Part shown: positions 47,704-56,122 of the stretch, piece after piece
Layout: the number at the start of each line of letters is the position of its first letter
Position numbering within the stretch: position 1 is the stretch's first letter
Assembly (NCBI GenBank): GCA_002240395.1
Contig: CP016836.1
Coordinates: 1,302,001 to 1,366,000 of the forward strand
Length of the DNA stretch: 64,000 bases
Direction of reading: 5' to 3'
DNA from: Xanthomonas citri pv. mangiferaeindicae
GTDB taxonomy: Bacteria > Pseudomonadota > Gammaproteobacteria > Xanthomonadales > Xanthomonadaceae
Notes under the pieces: model-generated
Databases searched by the model: none
Told to the model about the DNA's origin: nothing
Seen by the model: the letters and a program-made list of their open reading frames with translations, nothing else
Translations under genes and position numbers: made by a program

Positions 47704-48897
47704 ATGAGCCTGCCGCCGCTGCCTTCCGAGCGCTACGCCGCGGGCGTCGCACGCGGCGACTGGCAGCACGACCCGGCGCAGCAGCCGGCGCTGGTCGAGC
47801 TCGACCGGCTGCACCGGGCCCTGCACGAGCCGCCGCCCAGGCGCGGCCTGCTCGGCCGGCTGTTCGGCGGTGAGGGCCACAGCGACGGCATTCCCGGGCT
47901 GTACCTGTGGGGCGGCGTGGGGCGCGGCAAGACCTTCATGATCGACCTGTTCCACGATGGCCTGGCGCTACGGACACTCAAGGGCGAGGCGCGCGCCGAC
48001 GCGCCGGCGCCGACCGCGCCGCGCGACCCCGAACGCAGCCCCGAGCCCGATCCCCGGCTGGGCGGCAAGCGGCGCACGCACTTCCACCGGTTCATGCGCG
48101 AGGTGCACACCGCGCTGCGCGCCCATGCCGGCGAGCGCGATCCGCTCGCCGCGATCGTCCGCGGTTGGCGCGACGCCGGGCTGCGTGTGCTCGTGCTCGA
48201 CGAATTCTTCGTCAGCGACATCGGCGATGCGATGCTGCTGGCACGGCTGCTCGAACGCATGGTCGCCGACGGCATCGTGCTGGTGACCAGTTCCAATGCC
48301 GCGCCCGGCGACCTGTACAAGGACGGCCTGCAGCGCGCGCGTTTCCTGCCGGCGATCGCCCTGATCGAGCAGCACTGCCATGTGGTGTATCTGGAGAGCG
48401 ACACCGACTATCGCCTGCGCGCGCTGACCCGCTCGCCGGTCTACCGCGCGCCACTCGATGCAGGCGCCGACGCCTGGCTCGACACACGCTGGCGCGAGCT
48501 CGGCGGCGACGATGCGCATCGCGATGCCGGCATCGAACTCGACGGCCGCCGCATCCCGGTGCGCGCGCGCTGTACCGGCATGGCCTGGTTCGATTTCGAC
48601 GCACTGTGCGAAGGCCCGCGCGGCGCCAGCGACTACATCCAGATCGCGACCGAGTTCCACACGGTGCTGCTGGGCGGCGTGCCGACGATGGACGGCCGCC
48701 GCGACGATGCCGCGCGCCGTTTCGTCACGCTGATCGACGAGCTCTACGATCGCAGCGTCAATCTGGTGTGCACCGCCGACACCGAACCGCCACAGCTCTA
48801 CACCGGCGAGCGGCTGTCGGCGGCCTTCGAACGCACCGCCTCGCGTCTGATCGAGATGCGCAGCGCCGAGTATCTGCTGCGGGCACATCGCACGTAG
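47704..48897 (+). CDS. zapE: cell division protein ZapE (AFG1-like ATPase)
   Basis: 397 residues. P-loop GGVGRGKTF at about 70-78, FHRFMREVH, Walker B LRVLVLDEFFVSDIGDAMLL, TSNAAPGDLYKDGLQRARFLPAI. ZapE is an FtsZ-associated ATPase in the cytoplasm needed for division under stress. It follows the hydrolase by 49 bp on the same strand. Confidence 0.92.
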   Translation: MSLPPLPSERYAAGVARGDWQHDPAQQPALVELDRLHRALHEPPPRRGLLGRLFGGEGHSDGIPGLYLWGGVGRGKTFMIDLFHDGLALRTLKGEARADAPAPTAPRDPERSPEPDPRLGGKRRTHFHRFMREVHTALRAHAGERDPLAAIVRGWRDAGLRVLVLDEFFVSDIGDAMLLARLLERMVADGIVLVTSSNAAPGDLYKDGLQRARFLPAIALIEQHCHVVYLESDTDYRLRALTRSPVYRAPLDAGADAWLDTRWRELGGDDAHRDAGIELDGRRIPVRARCTGMAWFDFDALCEGPRGASDYIQIATEFHTVLLGGVPTMDGRRDDAARRFVTLIDELYDRSVNLVCTADTEPPQLYTGERLSAAFERTASRLIEMRSAEYLLRAHRT

Positions 48898-48957
48898 TGG
48901 TCACCGCCCGCGGTGTCGCGCGGGCCCCATCGGATCACCCACGCGCCCGACTGGCCA

Positions 48958-48973
48958 GCCGGCCCGGGCCGGC
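48958..48973. repeat. perfect 16-base GC palindrome
   Basis: GCCGGCCCGGGCCGGC in the 187-bp gap between zapE and the second TonB receptor. A terminator-like hairpin for zapE is possible but there is no T-run and no loop. Confidence 0.35.
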
Positions 48974-49084
48974 GTGCTGCGCGCGGACATTCCATCTCGC
49001 CATACCGCCAGTCCGGATGACCATTTCTGTCGCTCCCGCGGCCATGGCCCACTGCCTGCCCCTCCCCGTATTGCAGTGCAGCAG

Positions 49085-51730
49085 ATGTCCAGCCCCTCGC
49101 GCCTTGCGGCCGCCCTCCTGGCGGCCCTGTCTGTCCCCTCTCTCGCCGCCGCACAGGACGCGGACGGTCATGCAGACGCCGGAGCGCGCACGCTGGGCAC
49201 GGTGACCGTGACCGGCTCCCACATCCGCCGTGCGGACGCCGAGACGGCGAACCCGGTGCAGGTCATCGACCGGCAGGCGCTCGAAACCTCGGGCAAGGTC
49301 ACCGTCGCCGACGTGCTGCGGTCGATCTCGGCCCACACCGGCAACGCCGCCAATGAGACCAGCAACAGCGGCTGGGCGTCGGGCTCGGCCGGGATCGGGC
49401 TGCGCGGCCTGTCGCAGAAGAACACGCTGGTGCTGCTCAACGGCCGCCGGCTGGCCAACTACGGTTTTCCGGCCGGCGGGCTGTCGGACACCTTCGTCAA
49501 CCTCAACGCGCTGCCGCTGGTCGCGGTCGAACGCATCGAGGTGCTCAAGGACGGCGCCTCGGCGGTCTACGGCTCGGACGCGGTCGCCGGCGTGGTCAAC
49601 ATCATCACCCGCCAGAACTTCCAGGGCCTGGACGTGGGCGGCAGCCTGGGTACGTCCGATGCTGGCGGGCTGGACACGCAGCGTGCGCGGCTGGTCGGCG
49701 GCATCGGCGACCTCGACACCGACGGCTACAACCTGCTCTTCAGCCTGGAGGCCTACGACCGCGACCGGCTCGACCAGGACCAGCGCGCGCTCACCCGTTC
49801 GGGCATCTACACCGACAAGCCCGGCGGCCGCTGGAACGGCTGGTCGGCCAAGGGCGCGCGCTTCCTCGTCAACGGGGCCTCGGTGCCGCTGCTCGATGCC
49901 GCGGGCCACTGCCCGCAAGGCATGGTGCTGACCGCGAGCGCGCCGATCGACGGACTCGCCGGCGACACCTGCGCGATCAATCTCGCGCCCTACACGACGC
50001 TGATTCCCGCAACCGAACGCTACCAGGCTTACGTCAACGGGACGGTCCGCATCAACGACACCACCGAGGCATTCGGCGAACTGGTGGTGAGCCGGATCCG
50101 CGGCGCATCGCTGTTCGGCTCCAGCCCCTACTTCACGCTCGAGGGCGGGCGCTTCGCGCTCAACGCGCAGAGCGGACTGGCCGAGCCGGTGTCCAACCTG
50201 CTGCCGGCCGGCAACCCCTACAACCCCTACGGCGTCGCCACGCCGATCGAGTACACCTTCTTCGACCTGGGCCAATCGCTCAAGACCAACCGCTCGACCG
50301 CCTATCGGGTGCTCGGCGGCGTGCGCGGCCAGTTCTCCGACACCTGGGACTGGGAGGCCGCGGCGTTCGCAGCGCGCAGCAAGGAGGAAGAAACCGTCGC
50401 CGGCGGCTTCGCCAACCGCTGGACGCTGGCGCAGGCACTCGCCGACGGCAGCCTGAACCTGCACGCGCCATCGACGACGCCGCAAGCGGTGCTCGACGCG
50501 ATCGCGCTCAGCACGCTGCGACCGGCCGACTCGCGGCTGACCGGCGTCGACTTCAAGGTTTCGGGCAGCCTGTTCGAGCTGCCGGCGGGCACCGTGGGCT
50601 TCGCGGCCGGCGCCGAATGGCGGCACGAGTCGCTGGTCTCGCGCAACCCGTGGCAGATCGATGCCGGCCTGCAGGTGCGCCCGGCGATCGCGGCGGTCGA
50701 CGGCGACCGCGATGTCGCCGCGCTCTACGCCGAGGTCAACGTGCCGGTGACCCCGACGCTGGAACTGCAACTGGCCGGACGCGGCGATCATTACAGTGAC
50801 TTCGGCAGCGCGTTCTCGCCCAAGGCCGGGCTGCGCTGGCAGCCGCTCGATGCGCTGCTGGTCCGCGCCTCGGCCTCGCGCGGCTTCCGCGCGCCCTCGC
50901 TGTCGGAAAACTCGGCCTCCACCAGCATCGCCTACGGCTCGGTCGTCGATCCCTATGATCCCGATGTTGCCGATTCGCGCCAGACGCCGACGTTCTTCAC
51001 TGTCGGCAACACCGATCTCGATCCCGAGCGCACGCGCAGCTACAACCTGGGCGTCGTCGTCTCGCCGTGGGCCGACACCAGCCTGAGCGTGGATTGGTAC
51101 CGGGTGGAGCTCGACAACCTGGTGGGCACCGGCAACACCACCACGATCGTGCAGACCAACGACCCGGCCGATGTCGTGCGCGACGCCCGCGGCAAGCTGG
51201 TGGCCGTCTACAACCGCTACCAGAACTTGAGCGAGTTGCAGACCTCGGGCCTGGATGCCGAGCTGCGCCAGCGCTGGCACACCGGCAATGCGGGCAGCTT
51301 CGGGCTGTCGAGCGTGTTCACCCACGTGCTCGACTACAAGCGCCCGCAAACGATCGGCGGTCCGCTGGTCGACTATGCCGGCAGCAACCTCGGCCCCTCG
51401 CTGCCGCGCAACAAGGCGACGACGACCCTGGACTGGAAGATCGGCGATTTCGACACCGGCCTGACCTGGTACCGCACCGGCGGTTACGACCAGAAGGCCA
51501 GTGCCGCGGCGCGCGCGGCGCAGTCGCGGGTCGACGCCTATGACCAGTTCGATCTCTACCTCGCCTGGTCGGGCATCGAGCGGCTGACGCTCTACGCCAA
51601 GGTCGAGAACGTCAGCGATGAGACGCCGCCGCATGACGCGTCCTTCCCCGGCATCCGCGCGCCCTACGACTTCAGCCAGTACGACCTGCGCGGGCGCTAC
51701 TTCCAGGTGGGTTTCGACTACCGCTTCTGA
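49085..51730 (+). CDS. TonB-dependent outer-membrane receptor (second)
   Basis: 881 residues. Signal peptide (SRLAAALLAALSVPSLAAAQ), TonB-box-like LGTVTVTGSHIRR, plug (VIDRQALETSGKVTVADVL, LVLLNGRRLANYG, VERIEVLKDGASAVYGSDAVAGVVNIIT), barrel ending in YFQVGFDYRF. No STN domain. It is followed by an M14 metallocarboxypeptidase, suggesting peptide or protein-derived substrates. ATG 49085 is chosen because the upstream part of the frame would give an unnatural N-terminus. Confidence 0.92.
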   Translation: MSSPSRLAAALLAALSVPSLAAAQDADGHADAGARTLGTVTVTGSHIRRADAETANPVQVIDRQALETSGKVTVADVLRSISAHTGNAANETSNSGWASGSAGIGLRGLSQKNTLVLLNGRRLANYGFPAGGLSDTFVNLNALPLVAVERIEVLKDGASAVYGSDAVAGVVNIITRQNFQGLDVGGSLGTSDAGGLDTQRARLVGGIGDLDTDGYNLLFSLEAYDRDRLDQDQRALTRSGIYTDKPGGRWNGWSAKGARFLVNGASVPLLDAAGHCPQGMVLTASAPIDGLAGDTCAINLAPYTTLIPATERYQAYVNGTVRINDTTEAFGELVVSRIRGASLFGSSPYFTLEGGRFALNAQSGLAEPVSNLLPAGNPYNPYGVATPIEYTFFDLGQSLKTNRSTAYRVLGGVRGQFSDTWDWEAAAFAARSKEEETVAGGFANRWTLAQALADGSLNLHAPSTTPQAVLDAIALSTLRPADSRLTGVDFKVSGSLFELPAGTVGFAAGAEWRHESLVSRNPWQIDAGLQVRPAIAAVDGDRDVAALYAEVNVPVTPTLELQLAGRGDHYSDFGSAFSPKAGLRWQPLDALLVRASASRGFRAPSLSENSASTSIAYGSVVDPYDPDVADSRQTPTFFTVGNTDLDPERTRSYNLGVVVSPWADTSLSVDWYRVELDNLVGTGNTTTIVQTNDPADVVRDARGKLVAVYNRYQNLSELQTSGLDAELRQRWHTGNAGSFGLSSVFTHVLDYKRPQTIGGPLVDYAGSNLGPSLPRNKATTTLDWKIGDFDTGLTWYRTGGYDQKASAAARAAQSRVDAYDQFDLYLAWSGIERLTLYAKVENVSDETPPHDASFPGIRAPYDFSQYDLRGRYFQVGFDYRF

Positions 51731-51782
51731 CCGTTCGCCGCCGATCTCACCGCACCCGCTCCCCGCGCCCCGACGGCGCTCC

Positions 51783-51806
51783 CGCAACGCGCGCTTGCGC
51801 GTTGCG
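51783..51806 (+). terminator. 10-bp stem hairpin after the second TonB receptor
   Basis: CGCAACGCGC and GCGCGTTGCG flank a GCTT loop. No T-run. Possible terminator or attenuator ahead of the M14 peptidase gene. Confidence 0.45.
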
Positions 51807-51893
51807 CAGGCGCCGCCCCACACCGGATACGCCGATGCCCGACGCTTCCCTCCACCGCGCCCCGAGCGCGGCCGTTTCTTCCGCAGCGCGCCG

Positions 51894-54443
51894 ATGCGGC
51901 TGCTGCTGGCCTTGCTCGCGCTGCTGCCGCTGGTCGCGGTCGCGCAGACCGCTTATTACTTTCCACAGGCCCAGGCCGCGGACTTCGACCCCGACGTGCC
52001 CACGCCCGAGCAGTTCCTCGGCTATCCGCTGGGAACCCACTACACACGGCACGACCGCATCGTCGACTACTTCCGCGAACTGGCGCGCGTGTCCGACCGG
52101 ATCACGCTGCAGCAGACCGGGCGCAGCTACGAGGAGCGCCCATTGGTCGCCGCGATCGTCACCTCGGCCGCCAACCACGGCCGGCTCGAAGCGCTGCGCG
52201 CCGCGCACGCGACCCAGCGCGATCCCGCTGCGGCCGTGCCCACGCAATTGCCGGTCGTCGTCGGCCTGTACTACAGCGTGCACGGCAACGAGACGTCGAG
52301 CGGCGAGGCCGCGCTGCTGACCGCCTACTACCTGGCCGCGCATCGCGGCGCGGAGACCGCGCGCTGGCTCGATGAGGCGATCGTTTTGATCGACCCAGCG
52401 CAGAACCCCGACGGCCGCGACCGCGCGGCGAACTGGCACAACGCGTGGAAGTCGAACCCGCCGGTCGCCGACCCGCTGGACAAGGAACACGTCGAGCCGT
52501 TCCCGATGGGTCGCACCAACCACTACTTCACCGACCTCAACCGCGACTGGCTCGCGGTCACCCAACGCGAGACCCGGCCCAAGCTCGACCTGTTCCACCA
52601 ATGGACGCCGAACGTGCAGATCGACTTCCACGAGATGGGCGCCGGCAGTACGTACTACTTCGAGCCGTCGCCGGCGAGCATGCACAGCCCGCTGTTGCCG
52701 CAAGCCTCCTACGACTTCAACGTCACGCTGGCGCGCTATCACGCCCAGGGGCTCGATGCGCTCGGCTCGCTGTACTACACAAAAGAGAACTTCGACAACT
52801 TCTCGCCGGTCTACGGCTCGACCTATCCCGACTTCCACGGCGGGGTCGGTGTCACGGTCGAGCAGGGCAGCTCGCGCGGCCTGGTGCAGGACACCGCCGG
52901 CGGCCCGCTGGAGTTCCGCTTCACGATCCGCAACCAGGTCGCGACCGGGCTGGCGACGCTGCGCGGCGCGGTCGCCGAGAAGTCCGGATTGCTGGCGCTG
53001 CAGAAGGATTTCTTCCGCTCGGCGCTCAGCCAGGGCCGGCGCCACGACGCGGCCGCGTTCGTGTTCGGCGATGCGCACGATCCGTCGCTGACCCGGCGCC
53101 TGCTCGACCTGCTGCTGCTGCACCGCATCGAGGTCCATGCACTGGCGCGCGAGACGACGATCGACGGCACCACGTTCTCCCCCGGCAGCGCCTACGTCGT
53201 GCCGTCGGCGCAACCGCAGTTCCGGCTGGTGCATGCGATCTTCGAGACCACGCCCGAGGTGAAGGAGAGCGTCTACGGCAGCACCTCGTACGCGATCGCG
53301 CACGCCTACGGCATCGCATTCGCACGCGCGCGCCGGACACCGGCGCTGGGCGAGCAGGTGCAGGCGTTACCACCCGTCGAGGCTGGCGTCCTCGGCGGCC
53401 AGGCGCGCTACGCCTATGCGATCGACTGGCGCGACCAGGCCGCACCGCGCGTGCTCGCCACGCTGCTGGCGCAGGACATCCGCGTGCGCAGCGCATTCCA
53501 GCCATTCACCGCGCGCACCGCGGACGGCGAGACCGCGTTCTCCTACGGCACGCTGGTGGTGCCGCTCGCCGGACAGGCGCTGGCGGCCGAGGCGCTGCAC
53601 GCGGCGGTCGATGCGGCGACCCGCGAGGCCGGGGTGCGCGCGCATGCGCTGTCGACCGGGCAGAGCGTGGCCGGCATCGACCTGGGCAGCGACAGCGTGC
53701 GCCCGCTGCGCAAGCCCAGGATCGCGCTGGTCATGGGCCAGGGCGTCAACGCGACCGAGATCGGCTCGACCTGGTTCGCGCTGAGCGAGCAGCTGCGTTG
53801 GCCGGCGACCCGGCTCGACCCGACCCAGCTGGCGCACGCGCCGCTGGGCGACTACACCAGCCTCGTGCTGGCCGGCGGCCATTACGAAGACTGGAGCGAG
53901 GCGACGATCGAGGCGCTGCGCGGCTGGATCCGCGCAGGCGGCTCGCTGGTGACCTTCGGCAGTGCCTCGCAGTGGGCGATCGATCGCAAGCTCGTCGACG
54001 GCCTGGGCCAGGCCCCGGCCCGCGACGAGGATGACACCGGCCGCGCCGACTTCGGCGACCGCCGCGACCTGCTGGCCGAGGATCGCATCTCCGGCAACCT
54101 GGTCTCGGCCGATGCCGACATCAGCCATCCGCTGGCCTTCGGCGTGCCGCGCCGCGCGCTCTTCGTCAACAAGGAAACAGCAGTGGTGCTGCCACCGGCG
54201 CGCGACCGCTTCTCGACTGTCGTGCGCATCGGCGATGCGCCGCTGGTCAACGGCTACGTCTCGGCGCGCAACCGCACCCGGCTCGGCGGCGCGCCGTGGG
54301 CGGTCGTCGCCGCGACCGGGCGCGGGAACGTCGTGCTGTTCGCCGACGACCCGGCGCACCGCAAGTACTGGCACGGCACCGAACGTCTGCTGCTCAATGC
54401 GTTGCTGCTGTCCGACCAGTTGGTGCCGGCCGGGCGTCGCTGA
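51894..54443 (+). CDS. secreted M14 family zinc carboxypeptidase
   Basis: 849 residues, with a signal peptide (MRLLLALLALLPLVAVAQ). The M14 domain: zinc ligands H130 and E133 in SVHGNETS, then IDPAQNPDGRDR, DLNRDWL, QIDFHEMGAGSTYYF, and the catalytic Glu in VGVTVEQGSSRG. The C-terminal half is a large beta-rich domain with a class I amidotransferase-like fold (VLAGGHYEDWSEATIEALRGWI), as in other long periplasmic M14 proteins. It likely acts in the periplasm on peptides, together with the TonB receptor. Confidence 0.88.
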   Translation: MRLLLALLALLPLVAVAQTAYYFPQAQAADFDPDVPTPEQFLGYPLGTHYTRHDRIVDYFRELARVSDRITLQQTGRSYEERPLVAAIVTSAANHGRLEALRAAHATQRDPAAAVPTQLPVVVGLYYSVHGNETSSGEAALLTAYYLAAHRGAETARWLDEAIVLIDPAQNPDGRDRAANWHNAWKSNPPVADPLDKEHVEPFPMGRTNHYFTDLNRDWLAVTQRETRPKLDLFHQWTPNVQIDFHEMGAGSTYYFEPSPASMHSPLLPQASYDFNVTLARYHAQGLDALGSLYYTKENFDNFSPVYGSTYPDFHGGVGVTVEQGSSRGLVQDTAGGPLEFRFTIRNQVATGLATLRGAVAEKSGLLALQKDFFRSALSQGRRHDAAAFVFGDAHDPSLTRRLLDLLLLHRIEVHALARETTIDGTTFSPGSAYVVPSAQPQFRLVHAIFETTPEVKESVYGSTSYAIAHAYGIAFARARRTPALGEQVQALPPVEAGVLGGQARYAYAIDWRDQAAPRVLATLLAQDIRVRSAFQPFTARTADGETAFSYGTLVVPLAGQALAAEALHAAVDAATREAGVRAHALSTGQSVAGIDLGSDSVRPLRKPRIALVMGQGVNATEIGSTWFALSEQLRWPATRLDPTQLAHAPLGDYTSLVLAGGHYEDWSEATIEALRGWIRAGGSLVTFGSASQWAIDRKLVDGLGQAPARDEDDTGRADFGDRRDLLAEDRISGNLVSADADISHPLAFGVPRRALFVNKETAVVLPPARDRFSTVVRIGDAPLVNGYVSARNRTRLGGAPWAVVAATGRGNVVLFADDPAHRKYWHGTERLLLNALLLSDQLVPAGRR

Positions 54444-54520
54444 GTCGCCTGCGCTGAGCGCGGCGCGGCACGGGCCGCTTCGCCGGATCGCGGTACACAG
54501 TGTTGTCGCCCATGGGACAT

Positions 54521-54562
54521 GCCGGTCGCCGCCGCGAGCGACCATCGGCGACCGGCTTTTTT
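54521..54562 (+). terminator. intrinsic terminator after the M14 peptidase
   Basis: GCCGGTCGCC (54521-54530) and GGCGACCGGC (54547-54556) pair over 10 bases with a 16-base loop and a following T6 run. It ends the receptor-peptidase transcript 20 bases before the LysR gene starts. Confidence 0.85.
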
Positions 54563-54582
54563 GTCCGTCGCATCGACCAGGC

Positions 54583-55599
54583 ATGACCCTCACCCAACTG
54601 CGCAGCTTCGTCGCCATCGTCGAATGCGGCCACAACATCACCCTGGCCGCCCGCCGCCTGCATGCGACCCAGTCGGGACTGTCCAAGCAGCTCGCGCAAC
54701 TGGAGAACGCGCTGGGCTTCCTACTGTTCACCCGTCGCCAGCGCGCGCTCGCCGCGTTGACCGACGAAGGCCGGCAGGTGCTTGCGCACGCCCGCCGACT
54801 GCTGGCCGAGGCCGGCAACATCCAGGCGCTGGCCGACAACCTGCGCCGCGAGGCCCAGGGCCTGCTGCGCATCGCCACCACCCACACCCAGGCCCGCCAC
54901 GCGCTGCCGCCTGCGCTGCAGGCGCTCAAATGCGACTGGCCCGAGGTCGCGGTGCACGTGGTGCCGGGGGGCGATGCCGAGTCGCTGCGGCTGCTGGCCG
55001 AACACCACGCCGATCTGGCGATCCTCAGCGGCACCGGCGCCCCGCCGCCGGGCCTGGTGGCGATTCCGCTCTACCGGTGGGGCCGGCGGGTCCTGGTGCC
55101 GGCCGACCATCCGCTGACCGCATTGCCGCGCCCGATCGGACTACGCGACTTGGCCGGCGTGCCGCTGGTGAGCTACGAATCGAGTCGGCAGCCCGCCTCG
55201 TCGCTGCAGCGCGCGTTTGCGGCCGCCAACCTGCGCGCCGACCTCGCGGTGACCGCACGCGACGGCGCGCTGATCCGGACCTACGTCCACGCTGGCTTGG
55301 GGGTCGGGATCGTCGACGAGATGGGCGCCGATCTCGACGACGGCCTGATCGCACCACCGGTCGAGGACGGCCTGCTGCCTGAATGCATCACCTGGGCGCT
55401 GCTGCGCCGCGACCGGGTGCTGCGCGATTTCGGCTTCGCGCTGGTCCAGGCGCTGGCGCCGCATTACGCCGCGGTGGACCTGCGTCGGCTGCTCGACCAC
55501 GACCAGCCCCTGCCGATTCCGGCCCCCGACTGGCAGCACTGGTCGCGTGCAACCGCCACTGCGCTGGCGGCGCGGACCGCGGTCGCCGTGGCTGAATAG
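54583..55599 (+). CDS. CysB-like LysR family transcriptional regulator
   Basis: 338 residues. N-terminal HTH (LTQLRSFVAIVECGHNITLAARRL-type, TQSGLSKQLAQLENALG) and a LysR substrate domain containing the CysB/Cbl hallmark IATTHTQARHALP. CysB proteins control sulfur assimilation with O-acetylserine-like inducers, but Cbl relatives have other ligands; the ligand is uncertain. It starts 20 bases after a terminator, so it has its own promoter inside or near that structure. Confidence 0.85.
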   Translation: MTLTQLRSFVAIVECGHNITLAARRLHATQSGLSKQLAQLENALGFLLFTRRQRALAALTDEGRQVLAHARRLLAEAGNIQALADNLRREAQGLLRIATTHTQARHALPPALQALKCDWPEVAVHVVPGGDAESLRLLAEHHADLAILSGTGAPPPGLVAIPLYRWGRRVLVPADHPLTALPRPIGLRDLAGVPLVSYESSRQPASSLQRAFAAANLRADLAVTARDGALIRTYVHAGLGVGIVDEMGADLDDGLIAPPVEDGLLPECITWALLRRDRVLRDFGFALVQALAPHYAAVDLRRLLDHDQPLPIPAPDWQHWSRATATALAARTAVAVAE

Positions 55600-55716
55600 G
55601 CCTCTTCCGGGGTTGCCTGGCGCAGCCGGATCTGCATCGCCCCGTGCCCGGCCGGCGGCTGAGGCCGCCCGATTCCCGGCCTGACGCGGATCTGCGCGCC
55701 CGCCCCACATTTAGCG
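55600..55716. other. intergenic spacer after the LysR gene
   Basis: 117 bases from the LysR stop to the nrd promoter. No hairpin with a T-run and no other gene was seen. Confidence 0.5.
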
Positions 55717-55745
55717 TTGACGCTGTCCGACCACCCCACTATCTT
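55717..55745 (+). promoter_or_regulatory. sigma70-type promoter of the nrd operon
   Basis: -35 TTGACG (55717-55722), 17-base spacer, -10 TATCTT (55740-55745). The predicted start is near 55752, just ahead of the cobalamin riboswitch-like leader. Confidence 0.7.
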
Positions 55746-55752
55746 GGGCCAC

Positions 55753-55937
55753 GTCGGTTCCGCAGCCACAAGCCTGTGGATGAAAAACGGGAAGCCGGTG
55801 ACGCCCCACGCCAGTCCGGTGCTGCCCCCGCAGCGGTAATTGGGAACGTCCCCGCCGCCACCGGAGCGATCCGGTGCAGTGGGACCGAAGGCCTGCCTTC
55901 ACCCATAAGTCCGTACCGTGCCGACAGCCGCGCGAAA
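55753..55937 (+). ncRNA. cobalamin riboswitch-like leader of nrdA
   Basis: The leader contains the cobalamin aptamer core elements in order: GGGAAGCCGGTG (55789-55800), a GCC..GGTGCTGCCCCCGCAGCGGTAA stretch (55810-55839, the B12-box-like GCTGCCCCCGC with GGTAA), a variable arm, then GTGGGACCGAAGGC (55879-55892) and AGTCCGTACCGTGCC (55908-55922). Known cobalamin riboswitches control B12-independent isozymes when the cell also has a B12-dependent one. Its position 5' of a class Ia ribonucleotide reductase fits that logic. The end and the expression platform are not clear; about 185 bases lie between aptamer and nrdA. Confidence 0.8.
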
Positions 55938-56122
55938 GCACGACGCGTGGTGATCGCTGTGGACACTCCGCACAGGGGTGGGTCCGCGGCGCGGAACCCG
56001 ACGGCACCCGCCGTCGCCGTCTCGCGGCGCACCCGCCCCACACGAGCCGTCCGCAGCCACCGGACCCGACGCGGGCGGGCCGGGGCGTGCGCGAATGCAC
56101 TGGACACCAAGAGAGAGGACGC
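55938..56122 (+). promoter_or_regulatory. nrdA leader downstream of the riboswitch aptamer
   Basis: 185 bases of GC-rich leader with no open reading frame that I can support. Possible stems exist (for example CGCCGTCGCCG/CGGCG) but no T-run, so a translational mode is more likely than transcription termination. A GAGAGAGGAC box ends two bases before the nrdA ATG at 56123. Confidence 0.45.

Noticed and set aside
48974..49084. Upstream extension of the second TonB receptor
   Set aside because: The additional residues do not look like a signal peptide; ATG 49085 gives a natural one.
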